64,000 nt of DNA from Giardia muris (GCA_006247105.1 CM016927.1:310001-374000), one strand, 5' to 3'. Numbered from the stretch's first letter, positions 16,030 to 25,137 are shown. The notes: generated from the letters alone by a model not told the origin. Made by a program: numbers and translations.

Positions 16030-17879
16030 TAGAGAGAACGCCGAGTCGAGCGAGGACGTCGCCCCGTAGCCAGAGCATCTGTGTTTCGCTGGTGCTCGTC
16101 GACGAGTTTGGCGATGCGTTGTGAGCCACTCGAGACGCGGGTAGGCCCATCCCACTCTCCGCTACGTCGGCTCCGCGACCTATCCAGGTCAGAGCGTGTG
16201 AGGCTATGGTAGGGAGTACTACGATACCGACTAGGTGCGGGGGCGGGCGCAGGTGCGAGTGCAGGTGGTTCATACTCGCGTTCACGGCGTGTCTCCTCGG
16301 CCCGTCGCGCCTGGTTCGCCATTTGGTCTTCGAGCTGAGCTAGGCGCCGTTCGATAGCCTCCTTATCGCTGGAGTACCCGGCCAATAGGTGGGAAAGGTC
16401 GTCACGGTCTCCCTTACGACCAGGGCCTGTGCCGGAAGACGGTCGAGTAGGCGTGCGGCCTCGTGACATCGAGCTCGAGAGTAGCGACGTCTCTCGTCCT
16501 CCCACGCTCGTCCCTCCTCGAGTGGCTTCGTAGAACCGCTTTCGAAGCCCAAAATACAGGCTCGAGAGGAGCTCTGACGCATCTTTCCCTGTCACAACGC
16601 AGTTGAAGGAGTCGTCCTCTCGTGCATAGGCTCTGATCTTCTGCTCGATCACTGAGAGTGTCTTGCGAGCCCGATCGAACTTCGCCTGGAGGGTGGTGCA
16701 CCTACTGGATGAATCCTGCGCCTCGGTAGTTGCCGTCGTCGAAGTGCGATGTAAGGACTCGACCTGCTGTCTGAGATCGGCTATTTGTGAATCCTTCACC
16801 TTTAGTAGAGAGCGCAGCTCCGCGAGCTTCCCATTGCCTCGGGGGCCCTCCTGTTGCCCCGAGAGCCTCGGGGTTGACCCGACTGCACTCGTGCTTGCAA
16901 CGGCGGAGGCAGTCGCACGGAACGCATCGAGCTTCTCCTGAAGTTCTGAAACGCGCCCCTTATAGGTCGTGATATCGGCAGTCAGGTCCGCAAGAAGCGT
17001 CTGGTAGCGCTGGTTCTCCTCCCGAAGGCTTGAGATCACTCGGGCGGAAGCTAAGGAGCCATCCTCCTCTCCGATCTGCTCCTGGTACGCGAGAAGCACC
17101 GAAGTGATCCGTTGGACCATCCGTTGAAGCTGCATGACACGCTCGTCGTCCGAGACGGAATTTGTCAAGGAAGGAGTGCAAGGACCGAGGCCACCAAACC
17201 TGGACGCACGAGTGGGCGATGAGGCCTCGTCCAGAGAGACCTCGATCACCTCCTCATAATAATCCCCACCCCCGACCTCGGGCGAGCCCGATCCATCTGC
17301 AAAGGTGACACTGTGCTTCGATCTCGGAGTACCGATCGACGCTGCAGACGCCGAAAGGGGGGTGCGAGTCCCACGGGAACCACCCTTGTCGCAGCGGAGT
17401 AGCAACTCTGCGATCTCTCCGGACATCTGCTGGACATGATTCTTGAGTTCGCGCTGTTGGGCACAAATGTCAGCGTTGACGAGTTCGAGAGCCTCACGGA
17501 GGTTCTCACGGCGGCGCTGACAGTGGCTAAAAGCCGTGAGGGTCTGATATATGTCTTCTTGCTCGGGGGCTGCGCCGTCATGGACTTGTCGCGCCTTCCG
17601 AGCGACACGTTGGGCGAGGAGGGAGACGAGCTCCTGAAAGAGCTCGGGGTCTCCAAGGACCTGCTCATAGGTCAGGTTGCGCTCCCGAGGCATGGCGGAC
17701 CGAAGGAGGGTCGTGAAGGCCGCGTTGCCGGTCACCTCAATCGAATACAAGTAGCGGAGGAGGTGGGCGACGAGAACCGGGGACGACAAGTAGATCTGGA
17801 GCTCCGAGGTCCCACTGGCGGCCATGAACGGCTTCAGGTTCGTCTCGACCCATCCGACGAGCCTCTGCTCAGAATTCAT
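16026..17879 (-). CDS. Coiled-coil protein, probably cytoskeletal
   Basis: 617 residues from ATG 17879, which follows the AT patch gattaaaatc; ATG 17912 in frame is possible. Residues 1-115 look globular and helical ('VGWVETNLKPFMAASG', 'LLRYLYSIEVTGN') and could be a calponin-homology-like or armadillo-like cap, not proven. From about 115 to 420 there is coiled coil broken by a Ser/Gly/Thr-rich segment; then a low-complexity basic tail with Pro, Ser and Arg ('RSRRSGEWDG', 'RRPRSTRRSLY'). Globular head plus coiled coil resembles IFT or kinetochore components, but no family could be named. Confidence 0.7.
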   Translation of the reverse strand: MNSEQRLVGWVETNLKPFMAASGTSELQIYLSSPVLVAHLLRYLYSIEVTGNAAFTTLLRSAMPRERNLTYEQVLGDPELFQELVSLLAQRVARKARQVHDGAAPEQEDIYQTLTAFSHCQRRRENLREALELVNADICAQQRELKNHVQQMSGEIAELLLRCDKGGSRGTRTPLSASAASIGTPRSKHSVTFADGSGSPEVGGGDYYEEVIEVSLDEASSPTRASRFGGLGPCTPSLTNSVSDDERVMQLQRMVQRITSVLLAYQEQIGEEDGSLASARVISSLREENQRYQTLLADLTADITTYKGRVSELQEKLDAFRATASAVASTSAVGSTPRLSGQQEGPRGNGKLAELRSLLKVKDSQIADLRQQVESLHRTSTTATTEAQDSSSRCTTLQAKFDRARKTLSVIEQKIRAYAREDDSFNCVVTGKDASELLSSLYFGLRKRFYEATRGGTSVGGRETSLLSSSMSRGRTPTRPSSGTGPGRKGDRDDLSHLLAGYSSDKEAIERRLAQLEDQMANQARRAEETRREREYEPPALAPAPAPAPSRYRSTPYHSLTRSDLDRSRSRRSGEWDGPTRVSSGSQRIAKLVDEHQRNTDALATGRRPRSTRRSLY

Positions 17880-17962
17880 GGATTTTAATCCAGAAGCACA
17901 CATCCTCCCCATGCATGGGTCAAATTATACCCACTGGATAGCGCCAACGCTTGCCCGCCGTT

Positions 17963-18538
17963 TTACTCGTCATCCGCGTCACCGCCGCCGCGCTTCGCCT
18001 TCATGCGCCTCGTCCTCCCAAGCTTCCCACTGTTAGGTTGGAGAGGAGAGGTATCTGCCAAACGAACTGCCTTCGCGCTCGAAACGCGTGTGATGAAGGA
18101 CGGAATGTTGACGATCTGCCTGCCAACCTGGATGTGGCCGGCGCTAATCATGACGCGAGCCTCGTGGGTCGAGCGAGCCATTCCGTTGTCGTGGATTATG
18201 GACTGAAGGCGGCGCTTGAGGAGGTCCTCAATCTTCAACCCAAGGACATAGTCGAGCTGGTTCTTGTCCTCATCAAGGATCCCCAGGATGTGCAGGCGAC
18301 GAAGGAGGGCGTCGCCCTCGAACTGGCGCTTGAGGTCATGCTCGTCAAGGGTGAGGAGAGTACGGGCTGTACGACGGATCTTCGCCAAGGTGTAGCGAGC
18401 GCGATAGACCTCGCGCTTGCACTTGAGTCCGAAGACCCCACAGAGCTTGAGCTCGGCGTCGAGGCGGGGCTTCGTGAAGGGCTTCTTCGGGGTCGAATAC
18501 GTCTTCGAGTGGTTGCGATGACGGCTAACACTCGGCAT
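17963..18538 (-). CDS. RPS9: 40S ribosomal protein uS4 (S9)
   Basis: 191 residues with the full eukaryotic uS4 layout: 'SKTYSTPKKPFTKPRLDAEL' start, 'GLKCKREVYRARYTLAKIRR', 'LLTLDEHDLKRQFEGDALLR', 'LDYVLGLKIEDLLKRRLQ' and the S4 RNA-binding motif 'ARSTHEARVMISAGHIQVG', then an acidic-basic tail. It binds 18S rRNA in the small subunit body and helps keep decoding accurate. The spacer upstream of ATG 18538 (to 18598) contains ATTTGGGAC-type and GATTT elements on the minus strand, as expected for a Giardia ribosomal-protein promoter. Confidence 0.95.
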   Translation of the reverse strand: MPSVSRHRNHSKTYSTPKKPFTKPRLDAELKLCGVFGLKCKREVYRARYTLAKIRRTARTLLTLDEHDLKRQFEGDALLRRLHILGILDEDKNQLDYVLGLKIEDLLKRRLQSIIHDNGMARSTHEARVMISAGHIQVGRQIVNIPSFITRVSSAKAVRLADTSPLQPNSGKLGRTRRMKAKRGGGDADDE

Positions 18539-18598
18539 ACCTTCTCATGACACCGAATTCACTTGGTCCCAAATGGAAATCAAAACGGTATGCGCAGT

Positions 18599-20296
18599 TT
18601 AATCGCGATCTAGAAGAAGGGTCTTAACTTCTGTTTCCAGGTCATCGGGGGAGAGGGGACCTAAGGTGCGATACTTCTTCGACGTCCTTTGAAGGTAGAC
18701 GACAATGTGCTTCGCCTCATCCTTGTCGAAATTCCCGGGCTTGTTGAGATGATGGAGACACACCCGGGCGCCGACGTTGCAGAGGTCTGTCGCCTTAAGG
18801 CCACCGTCGCCTCGGGAGGAGAGGGCGCGTTGGACGACGAAGTTCCCGTACCTGTCCTTCATGAGTAATGGGAAACGAGGGTGTTTGTAGAGATGAACAC
18901 AGAACTCGACCTTCTCCACAGGCGTGCAGGTGCTGATGAAGCACTCGACGACGTGGGACCCGAACTTGTTTGAGGCCAGCTCGTACGTGTTCTCCTTCAG
19001 CTGTCGTATGAGCTCGGGTCTCAAGCGGCGGAAGCTATGGTTGCTTAGGAGGCTTTGTGCGCAGAAGTTCGCCCACTGGTCCATGGCGAAGGTGACGAAG
19101 CCGGCGATGATGGTAGGTTCGAGGGGGCGGATGATATCCTCATCAGCCAAAACGGTGAACAACTTCTGATATATTCTGCAGCCGCAGGTTTGGACTGCGA
19201 GGGCGGAGAAGTCCGCGGGTGAGGCGGCGACGGCACGAGCAAGGTCCTCAAGGGCCTGCCCAATATCGTCGCAGAACGGGCTAGCTGCGGGTGTAAGTAT
19301 CGAGGAGGGTGTTGAGGTAGACTGAGGACGGTCTCCACCTTGGACGCATCGAAGGCCAAGGTGTCTACTTAGAGTCTCGATGAGCTTCTGGATCAGGTGG
19401 TTGGCGACCTTATGGTTGCAGTACTCCAAGTATTTGGGGCGAAACCGTTGGCATAGGTATAGCAATTGATGTGGGGGTAGGTCGACGAGGAGGAGTTGAA
19501 GAAGCCGGCTTGCGGTCTGGTCCTCCACCAGGTCTGTACTGACGTTGACAAGCGATGAGGTGAGCATATCGATGATACCCGGGCTCGTCAAGTGTGTGAA
19601 GATGTCCGTGATGAGCTGGACGCCGGCCGACGTCGTCGCAATGGTTGGCAAGGCCTGTATGACCGCCCTGACCAGCTCCATTTGGAGGGCGCTGTTTCTC
19701 TTTGCCATGGGGTTGTGAATGAGGGCCGTAAGGTTCTGTAAAGCAGTCGTGGCTCGTGGGCTATCCTCCAATAACATGTGCACCTGTGCCAAAAGAGTTG
19801 GCTCGGCACCCTCGATCGGCTCCGACCCCAGAGAGAGAGGAGAAAGTGATACAGGAAACAGTGTTGCGGGCGGCCCCGGATAATATCCTTGAGCATTTGG
19901 GGCTGGTGCTCCAATGTACGTAACCCCGGGCATGGCTCCCAACGGCGGAACACCCGAGAAGTGCGGGTAGAGATACGGATATGGACAGTCGGGGAAGACC
20001 CCTCCTGCAGGTATGAAAGAAATGGGATACGGATAGTGACAATGGTAGGCCACTGGCGGATTGGTACACACAGACGGTACCCCAAGCGGGGGGGCGGCCA
20101 GAGTCCCGCCGTACTGCCCTATAAGCTCGGCCCGAGGATATTGCGAATCAAGACGAGGTAGGGCGTCTCCAACAGGAGCGGGTAACGAGCGCGCCCGATG
20201 AGCGTCTCCTTCTCCCAGCACAGCCCGCATGAGGATGTCCTCCTCGACGCAGTCCGACTCCGGAGACGACCCCCGCTGGTCTAATTGATGCGGCAT
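18599..20296 (-). CDS. Pumilio (PUF) family RNA-binding protein
   Basis: 565 residues; the ATG at 20296 follows TTTTTAAA. The first 170 residues are low-complexity (Pro, Tyr, Gly) and probably disordered. From about 170 to the end there are PUF repeats: 'GVQLITDIFTHL', 'ASRLLQLLLVDLP', 'VANHLIQKLIETL', 'CGCRIYQKLFTVL', 'CAQSLLSNHSF', 'FGSHVVECFISTC' and 'YGNFVVQRALSS', each with the helix that reads one RNA base. Residue pairs such as N-Q in 'GNFVVQ' and S-E in 'GSHVVE' are base-reading combinations. PUF proteins bind UGUR-type sites in 3' UTRs and repress or localise mRNAs. It is divergent from the WD40 gene with 9 bp of 5' coding overlap. Confidence 0.9.
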   Translation of the reverse strand: MPHQLDQRGSSPESDCVEEDILMRAVLGEGDAHRARSLPAPVGDALPRLDSQYPRAELIGQYGGTLAAPPLGVPSVCTNPPVAYHCHYPYPISFIPAGGVFPDCPYPYLYPHFSGVPPLGAMPGVTYIGAPAPNAQGYYPGPPATLFPVSLSPLSLGSEPIEGAEPTLLAQVHMLLEDSPRATTALQNLTALIHNPMAKRNSALQMELVRAVIQALPTIATTSAGVQLITDIFTHLTSPGIIDMLTSSLVNVSTDLVEDQTASRLLQLLLVDLPPHQLLYLCQRFRPKYLEYCNHKVANHLIQKLIETLSRHLGLRCVQGGDRPQSTSTPSSILTPAASPFCDDIGQALEDLARAVAASPADFSALAVQTCGCRIYQKLFTVLADEDIIRPLEPTIIAGFVTFAMDQWANFCAQSLLSNHSFRRLRPELIRQLKENTYELASNKFGSHVVECFISTCTPVEKVEFCVHLYKHPRFPLLMKDRYGNFVVQRALSSRGDGGLKATDLCNVGARVCLHHLNKPGNFDKDEAKHIVVYLQRTSKKYRTLGPLSPDDLETEVKTLLLDRD

Positions 20297-21280
20297 TTTA
20301 AAAAATACGTGGAGGCAGCTTCAAATGCAGCAGGAGTGGCAACGGAAGCCGCTCCCGTGCTCGTGCGTGCCACCTCTCCGGGCACGCGCTTCACGTGCTT
20401 GGCGACTCCCTCGGGAGGCCCGTCCCTCTTCCTTGGGACCACAGAGCCCTCCTTTCTTGAGATCACCATGGCTCAGACCTTAGCCTCGAGGCCGGTCGCC
20501 TCCGTCCCCACGGCTCTCGAACCTCTTACTTGGGACGTCGTCGCCATGGGGCGTCTGGATGGCCGCCTGCAGCTCTGGGATTGCCGCCAGGACATGACCG
20601 GCTTCAAGTTTCCTTTACTTGGGACTGGGCCTAAGGTTCGAGAGAGGCATGCGAGTGCGATAACGATGGCCGTGCGTGTCGGAGCCTGGGGGCTCGCCAC
20701 GGGGGCCGAGGATGGCGCCGTCTTCATTTGGGATCTTCGATACCTAGCTAGGCCCTTTCTTCAGCTGCGTTCGCATGGTGCTGCCATCACCGGTTTGATC
20801 TCATTGGGCGAGGTCCTAATTTCCACAAGCCTCGATGGTTCTCATAAGCTGTGGGAACTCGTCCGTGGAGGACTGCTTCACACCCGTTCCGACTTAGTGG
20901 CTCCGTTACCCATCTACGAGACAGCTTATTCGGGCGGGGATGAGATCTTGAGCTTGGAAGGAGAGTTCTTGAGGACCTTTCAGGTGAAGGCTGAGATCGT
21001 CCACACGAGAACTTTGTATCATGCAACCGAGCCATTTACTAGCATGGCTGTATCAGGTGAAGGGTACCTGGCTCTGGGAGGGCCGCAGTCGATCACAATC
21101 TTTTCCGGATCAGCCCCGTTCAGGCCGCAACGAAGGATTCCGCGTAGAACTGGTCTTGACATGTCAATTGAGCCGCATACCATCATGGGGTATTGTGGAG
21201 ATGTCCTTCTCTATTCGGATCTGGGCGAGATGCGGCTGTTCCTCGCTGAAGGCTGTTCTGAAACCGAGCCGCCGGTGTGA
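20288..21280 (+). CDS. WD40-repeat protein
   Basis: 330 residues from ATG 20288. Blades that can be read: 'FTCLATPSGGPSLFLGTTE' (near 40-60), 'VVAMGRLDGRLQLWDCRQD', 'WGLATGAEDGAVFIWDLRYL', 'LISLGEVLISTSLDGSHKLWEL' and 'GYLALGGPQSITIFSG'; five to six repeats, making a single small propeller. WD40 propellers are protein-protein docking platforms; I cannot name the orthologue. The ATG lies 9 bp inside the divergent Pumilio start, and the last 98 bp overlap the convergent NEIL1-like gene. The next in-frame ATG (about 20468) would cut off the first blade, so the upstream one is preferred. Confidence 0.8.
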   Translation: MRHFKKYVEAASNAAGVATEAAPVLVRATSPGTRFTCLATPSGGPSLFLGTTEPSFLEITMAQTLASRPVASVPTALEPLTWDVVAMGRLDGRLQLWDCRQDMTGFKFPLLGTGPKVRERHASAITMAVRVGAWGLATGAEDGAVFIWDLRYLARPFLQLRSHGAAITGLISLGEVLISTSLDGSHKLWELVRGGLLHTRSDLVAPLPIYETAYSGGDEILSLEGEFLRTFQVKAEIVHTRTLYHATEPFTSMAVSGEGYLALGGPQSITIFSGSAPFRPQRRIPRRTGLDMSIEPHTIMGYCGDVLLYSDLGEMRLFLAEGCSETEPPV

Positions 21281-22232
21281 GAAGGCGTTCAAGCATGGAG
21301 TGGTTCGTCACGCCGAGCTCGGAGGCATAGTTCCGTCCCATTCTTGTTTCGTCTTCTTCGCCCTCGTCGATCACGTGCCTGTGGAGTTCTTTGTCTCCAT
21401 AGAACCAGATCTTCCTACCGGACGAGTCCAGAAGGCTGTTCGGGGCCTTCTGATAGCACTGGAGCCAGTCCCCGAAGGCCTGTGGGTCGTGGACGACTTC
21501 TGCGGCCTCAAGGCACATCTTACGCACCATCGGAACCAAAGGGCATCTGGTCTCCACCTCTAGTAGGTCATCGGGCGTGAACTCTACGGTTTTGGCTTCC
21601 AGGCGTCTTCTGACACAATAGCTCCTCAGGGGCCTGAGTATTGTTGCAACGTCCTGAAAGGGGTGTAGTTTGAGACGGTGAAGTATCTCCGCGCGGAGGT
21701 AATTGCCGACGCCATTGAAAAGGCGTTGTTCGAGGAGGAAACGGCAGACTGGAAGGTAAGTACGCCGTGGGATCTGCCTTCTGGAACGCTGGAGCATCCA
21801 GGTGAAGAAGTTCTCCACATATGCCTCGTAATCATAAACGGGGTCTGGGGAACGAGTAAAGTCGTACTCTCCTACATAGACGCGAAAGGTTTCGGGACTA
21901 CGCGTACAAAAGGCCAGCAGGGCGTCTTCGGCCTCAAGGAAGAGAAGGCCGTCGTCCCTCAATGCTTCTTCACGAGTCAAGAAGGTATCGACGTAACCGA
22001 GCAATCCCAAGCTGATAATGAGACTGACCTCGTTATTGACCTCGTCATCGCCTTTTGCCAAAGGGGTGAGGCGTAGCCTAAGTTGCTTCCCACGTGCATC
22101 CGCTTTCACCTTGAAGGGGGTATCGAGATAGGGCTTTGGGTTACAGGCGTCCCAGGCCCGTAGAAAGGTCATGTCCATGCACTCGTTGGCTATATAGCGC
22201 GCGAAGGCGTGGACTTCCGGATGCTCGGGCAT
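21183..22232 (-). CDS. NEIL1-like DNA glycosylase (Fpg/Nei family)
   Basis: 349 residues. Base-excision repair enzyme that removes oxidised bases and nicks the strand. The N-terminus reads 'MPEHPEVHAFARYI': after Met removal, Pro2 is the Schiff-base nucleophile and Glu3 the general acid. A Lys in 'DARGKQLRLRL' (about 49) matches the conserved beta-elimination Lys. The H2TH segment is 'FNGVGNYLRAEILHRLKLHP'. Instead of a Cys4 zinc finger, the C-terminal region carries 'DSSGRKIWFYGD', matching the zincless finger of NEIL1. The tail after about 300 is polar and overlaps the WD40 gene on the other strand. It shares a 57-bp promoter with GINS subunit Sld5. Confidence 0.9.
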   Translation of the reverse strand: MPEHPEVHAFARYIANECMDMTFLRAWDACNPKPYLDTPFKVKADARGKQLRLRLTPLAKGDDEVNNEVSLIISLGLLGYVDTFLTREEALRDDGLLFLEAEDALLAFCTRSPETFRVYVGEYDFTRSPDPVYDYEAYVENFFTWMLQRSRRQIPRRTYLPVCRFLLEQRLFNGVGNYLRAEILHRLKLHPFQDVATILRPLRSYCVRRRLEAKTVEFTPDDLLEVETRCPLVPMVRKMCLEAAEVVHDPQAFGDWLQCYQKAPNSLLDSSGRKIWFYGDKELHRHVIDEGEEDETRMGRNYASELGVTNHSMLERLLTPAARFQNSLQRGTAASRPDPNREGHLHNTP

Positions 22233-22289
22233 GAGGAATGAGAAGAATGATTCTGTTGACCCTTCAAATTTGAAAACTCGACAACAGAG
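22233..22289. promoter_or_regulatory. Divergent NEIL1-like / SLD5 promoter with a perfect palindrome
   Basis: The 57 bp between the two ATGs include TTCAAATTTGAA at 22263-22274, a perfect 12-bp inverted repeat built from CAAAT/ATTTG, a known type of Giardia promoter box. The symmetry fits one element serving both directions. Confidence 0.55.
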
Positions 22290-22931
22290 ATGTCAACCAC
22301 TCAGCTCGATACGCTCAATCGTCGGCTTGCTAACGAGCGGTATAGCCCGATCCTCTTGCCATACCACGAAGTCCCAAAGGACTTGCAGAGTTATCTCAAA
22401 GATTTGCAAGAGGATGAGAAGAGTGAGAACAACGGGACTGTACGAGACGCTATGAGTCTTCTGGGGCATCGGATCAATTACCTCATAGAGGAGTACCACC
22501 GCCATCGTCTGCGTAAGATCTCAGACCATCCCTTCCTTTATACACGTGAGGAGATGCTTCATCTATTAACGACGTCGGAATTGGTGTATGCGCGAGGGCT
22601 GAAAGACCTACTGCTTCAGACGTTGCAACGGGGTTACATGGACCGGCTCAAAGCTAAGTTACCCACAGAAACAGTCATCCCGATTGGGACCGAGCATGTC
22701 AACTTCGACCCTATTGTCATCCTTGACGAAAAGCTAGACGAGACCACGGGGAGCTTGGTCGAGTCTCTCTTGCACAAGATGGTTGTCGTCACTGCACTGA
22801 TGAATGTGGAGACCACGGGCCCAGGGGAACGAACATTGACACTCAAACCGAACGAGACCTACATCTTACCGTTTGCCCTGATATATGAACACGTACGTAT
22901 GGAACAGGTCCTACTCCGTTGCAGCGCATGA
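22290..22931 (+). CDS. SLD5: GINS complex subunit Sld5
   Basis: 213 residues. GINS joins Cdc45 and MCM2-7 to form the replicative helicase. N-terminal family pattern: 'LNRRLANERYSPILLPYHE' (family 'NE.FAPELLPY'), a helix 'MSLLGHRINYLIEEYHRHRLRKI' (family 'ERIRYVLSSYLR.RL.KIE'), 'LTTSELVYARGLKDLL' (family 'LS..E..FA......Y'), then a small beta domain near the end ('RTLTLKPNETYILPFALI'). The length matches Sld5 (about 220). The ATG at 22290 is 14 bp downstream of the promoter palindrome. Confidence 0.85.
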   Translation: MSTTQLDTLNRRLANERYSPILLPYHEVPKDLQSYLKDLQEDEKSENNGTVRDAMSLLGHRINYLIEEYHRHRLRKISDHPFLYTREEMLHLLTTSELVYARGLKDLLLQTLQRGYMDRLKAKLPTETVIPIGTEHVNFDPIVILDEKLDETTGSLVESLLHKMVVVTALMNVETTGPGERTLTLKPNETYILPFALIYEHVRMEQVLLRCSA

Positions 22932-22996
22932 AAGAGAGAGAAAGGGAGGAGAGGGGAGGAAAGGGTGGCTATGTCCTCTCCATGCCTCATGTTAAA

Positions 22997-23527
22997 ATGG
23001 CCTCCTCCTCGTCTTCATCCCCCTCCTCATCCTTCACAGAGTCAGACGCCCACATCCATCCCAGACCTGATCGGCGAGGTGATCTGACTCGTCTGGCAAA
23101 GGCCGTCATGAAGACGACCAATCGCCAATTGGATACTCGAGAGCATGGCCCAGTCCTTCTCTCACGTGAGGGACGCGAGGCGAGCGTCGCGAAGGAGCAG
23201 TACGCCGAGAAGCTGAGCGCCGCCATTCGTCTTGAGAAGCAACTCATGCTCAATCAGGGCCACGTTATTCCAAACTCAAGGGATCCTACTGAGGAAGACC
23301 TCAAGCTTATCAAGCTTGCTTTTCGTGGGGTGACCGCTTTCACAGAGGCGGTTGCGGAATACCACTCGCGCGAGGCCGAACGCCAGGCGCAGAAGACGAA
23401 GGCTCTAGAACGTGAATACGCTCTGGCCGAGGCACGACGGGGCCATGAACGCCTTCGGTGGAAGAGCTTGGAAAAGACGGCTGAGGACCAGGAGGACGAC
23501 CCTCTGGACGAGTTCCTAGCCGCATAG
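22997..23527 (+). CDS. Rrp15-like ribosome biogenesis protein
   Basis: 176 residues from ATG 22997, chosen because gttaaa lies directly before it; ATGs at 22928 and 22982 are in frame but would begin inside the Sld5 tail or in a GA-rich run. A poly-Ser head is followed by a basic middle and the segment 'LKLIKLAFRGVTAFTEAVAEYHS', which follows the Rrp15 pattern 'LRK.ATRGVV.LFNAV..HQ', and a charged C-terminal helix. Rrp15 acts in the nucleolus on pre-60S and pre-40S particles. The match rests mainly on one block, so the call is moderate. AGTAAA sits 4 bp after the stop. Confidence 0.6.
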   Translation: MASSSSSSPSSSFTESDAHIHPRPDRRGDLTRLAKAVMKTTNRQLDTREHGPVLLSREGREASVAKEQYAEKLSAAIRLEKQLMLNQGHVIPNSRDPTEEDLKLIKLAFRGVTAFTEAVAEYHSREAERQAQKTKALEREYALAEARRGHERLRWKSLEKTAEDQEDDPLDEFLAA

Positions 23528-23530
23528 CGC

Positions 23531-23536
23531 AGTAAA
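23531..23536 (+). terminator. AGTAAA poly(A) signal of the Rrp15-like gene
   Basis: AGTAAA begins 4 bp after the stop codon; it matches the Giardia AGTRAA consensus in place and sequence. Confidence 0.65.
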
Positions 23537-23577
23537 CGACTCTCACTCCCCACCCTGCCATAGAGGAGATAAAAGCT

Positions 23578-25137
23578 ATGGCCGACCTAGTCCAGTTCCT
23601 AGCGGCCCTCCGCCTCCGCAACCTCTGTGGGCACGTCAACCAGGGCGAAACAGAGATCGGGGCCGCCTTTTGGTCAGACTACCTAACCCGCTCGAAGAGG
23701 TATTCGGATGCGGGGTCACACCTGCGTGACGACATCTTGAGCTACGGGATCGGGCAGCTCCACAACGCTAAGGCGGAGGAGAAGACCTTCGTCTCCGCCA
23801 TCCTCCTTCGCCTCTATGATTTCTGTCAACTAGACCCAGGATTTGGTCAGAAGTTCATCCAGCGTGCAGATCAATTGCTCATCGACGTCATCATCGGGGG
23901 CTTTGAGGGACAGGATGACCAGATGGCCCCTCTAAGATATACCCCGCTTTCCGTTCACACAATATCTCCGGCCACCCAGCACCTAGATTCGAAGGATGAG
24001 ATCGTCGAAAAGCAAGCCGTAGCCTCATTGGAGTGTGACGTCGATCCTTTGACGATCACCTATAGTCGGAACTGCTACCTGATCGCCTTGGACACCTTCT
24101 TGGCGCAATTGGCTCATCAGATCCCTGAAACCCATAAGCTCTTCTACTATGCCTGCCATTCCGCCGAGCGTCTGGTCGAGGTCGTCCTGAAGTACAAGGA
24201 GTTCAACACGACGTTGGTGGGGAACGCCTTGCAACTCCTTGCACGTCTGATGCGCAATCCCATCATCCAGGCCTTCATCCTCTGCTCGGAACGCTTCGAG
24301 CACCGGACGATGGACATCAATTACATGGCGAACTTCGCGGCACGCTTCCTCCAGACCCGTAGGGTCCGCGGGGACTTTGTCCCTCATCTCTTCTCAATGA
24401 TATCCGAATACCTTCCTGGTCTTTACTCGAGCGGGGCCGTTGAGTTCCCAATCATCTACGGTAGCCTCATGTGCATATGGATGGCTTCCTTCATTGACCA
24501 ACCCACCCTCCTGAAGCTTGGGATCTTCGTCCTCTGCTCTCGCATCCTGACGAATAGGCTCGCCCAAGGCGTCTCACGCGTCGTTCGCATGGCTCTGAAG
24601 ACCTTGCTGAACGTCAGCACGTGCGATGAGGCCATTGACATGATGGTCGTATCGAACATTGAGCCGACTCTGTTGAGCATGGAGGCGAAGTCCTGGCGCG
24701 ATGTCGGCGGAGAGGCGTGCATTCCTGACCTCATCACGTCCATCCGTGCCCTCTCGGACGCGAGTCTTCGCAGAGTCACCACCTGGGAGGCATATTTGAC
24801 CGAACTGCGTAGTAACCTGCTCCACATGTCTCCGGTCCATACGAGCGAGAGCTTCTGGAAGAACAACGCTCAACATTTCCTCGATAACAAGAGCTACGGG
24901 CTTCGTCGCCTCGCGGAGATCGGGTCGTCCTCGGTGGACCCGGAGTCTGTGTTGGTCTGCCTCAACGACATCGGGATGTTCGCGGTCGCCCACTCGAACG
25001 GCCGCGCGATCGTTTCCCGCCTCCCGGAGGTCAAAGCGTTCGTGATGAAGTGCCTCGAGCACGAGCACGAGACAGTCCGCAACGAAGCCATCGCCACGCT
25101 CTCGAAGATCCTCGTCGACAACTGGCGCAGCGTGTAG
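23578..25137 (+). CDS. V-type H+-ATPase subunit H (Vma13)
   Basis: 519 residues. Regulatory subunit at the V1-Vo junction that couples ATP hydrolysis to proton pumping and silences free V1. The C-terminal domain is diagnostic: 'SPVHTSESFWKNNAQHFLD', 'YGLRRLAEIG', 'VLVCLNDIGMFAVAHSNGR' and 'ETVRNEAIATLSKILVDNW', matching the family's 'SP.H.SE.FW.EN', 'ACHDIGE.VR..P.G' and 'VRY.AL.A.QKLMV..W'. The N-terminal two thirds are helical armadillo-like repeats. The length is close to the usual 450-480, with a short insertion around 110-145. The ATG at 23578 follows gataaaag. AGTGAA overlaps the stop. Confidence 0.93.
   Translation: MADLVQFLAALRLRNLCGHVNQGETEIGAAFWSDYLTRSKRYSDAGSHLRDDILSYGIGQLHNAKAEEKTFVSAILLRLYDFCQLDPGFGQKFIQRADQLLIDVIIGGFEGQDDQMAPLRYTPLSVHTISPATQHLDSKDEIVEKQAVASLECDVDPLTITYSRNCYLIALDTFLAQLAHQIPETHKLFYYACHSAERLVEVVLKYKEFNTTLVGNALQLLARLMRNPIIQAFILCSERFEHRTMDINYMANFAARFLQTRRVRGDFVPHLFSMISEYLPGLYSSGAVEFPIIYGSLMCIWMASFIDQPTLLKLGIFVLCSRILTNRLAQGVSRVVRMALKTLLNVSTCDEAIDMMVVSNIEPTLLSMEAKSWRDVGGEACIPDLITSIRALSDASLRRVTTWEAYLTELRSNLLHMSPVHTSESFWKNNAQHFLDNKSYGLRRLAEIGSSSVDPESVLVCLNDIGMFAVAHSNGRAIVSRLPEVKAFVMKCLEHEHETVRNEAIATLSKILVDNWRSV

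Noticed and set aside
17951..18550. 199-codon plus-strand frame
   Set aside because: Complete antisense of uS4, whose identity is certain.
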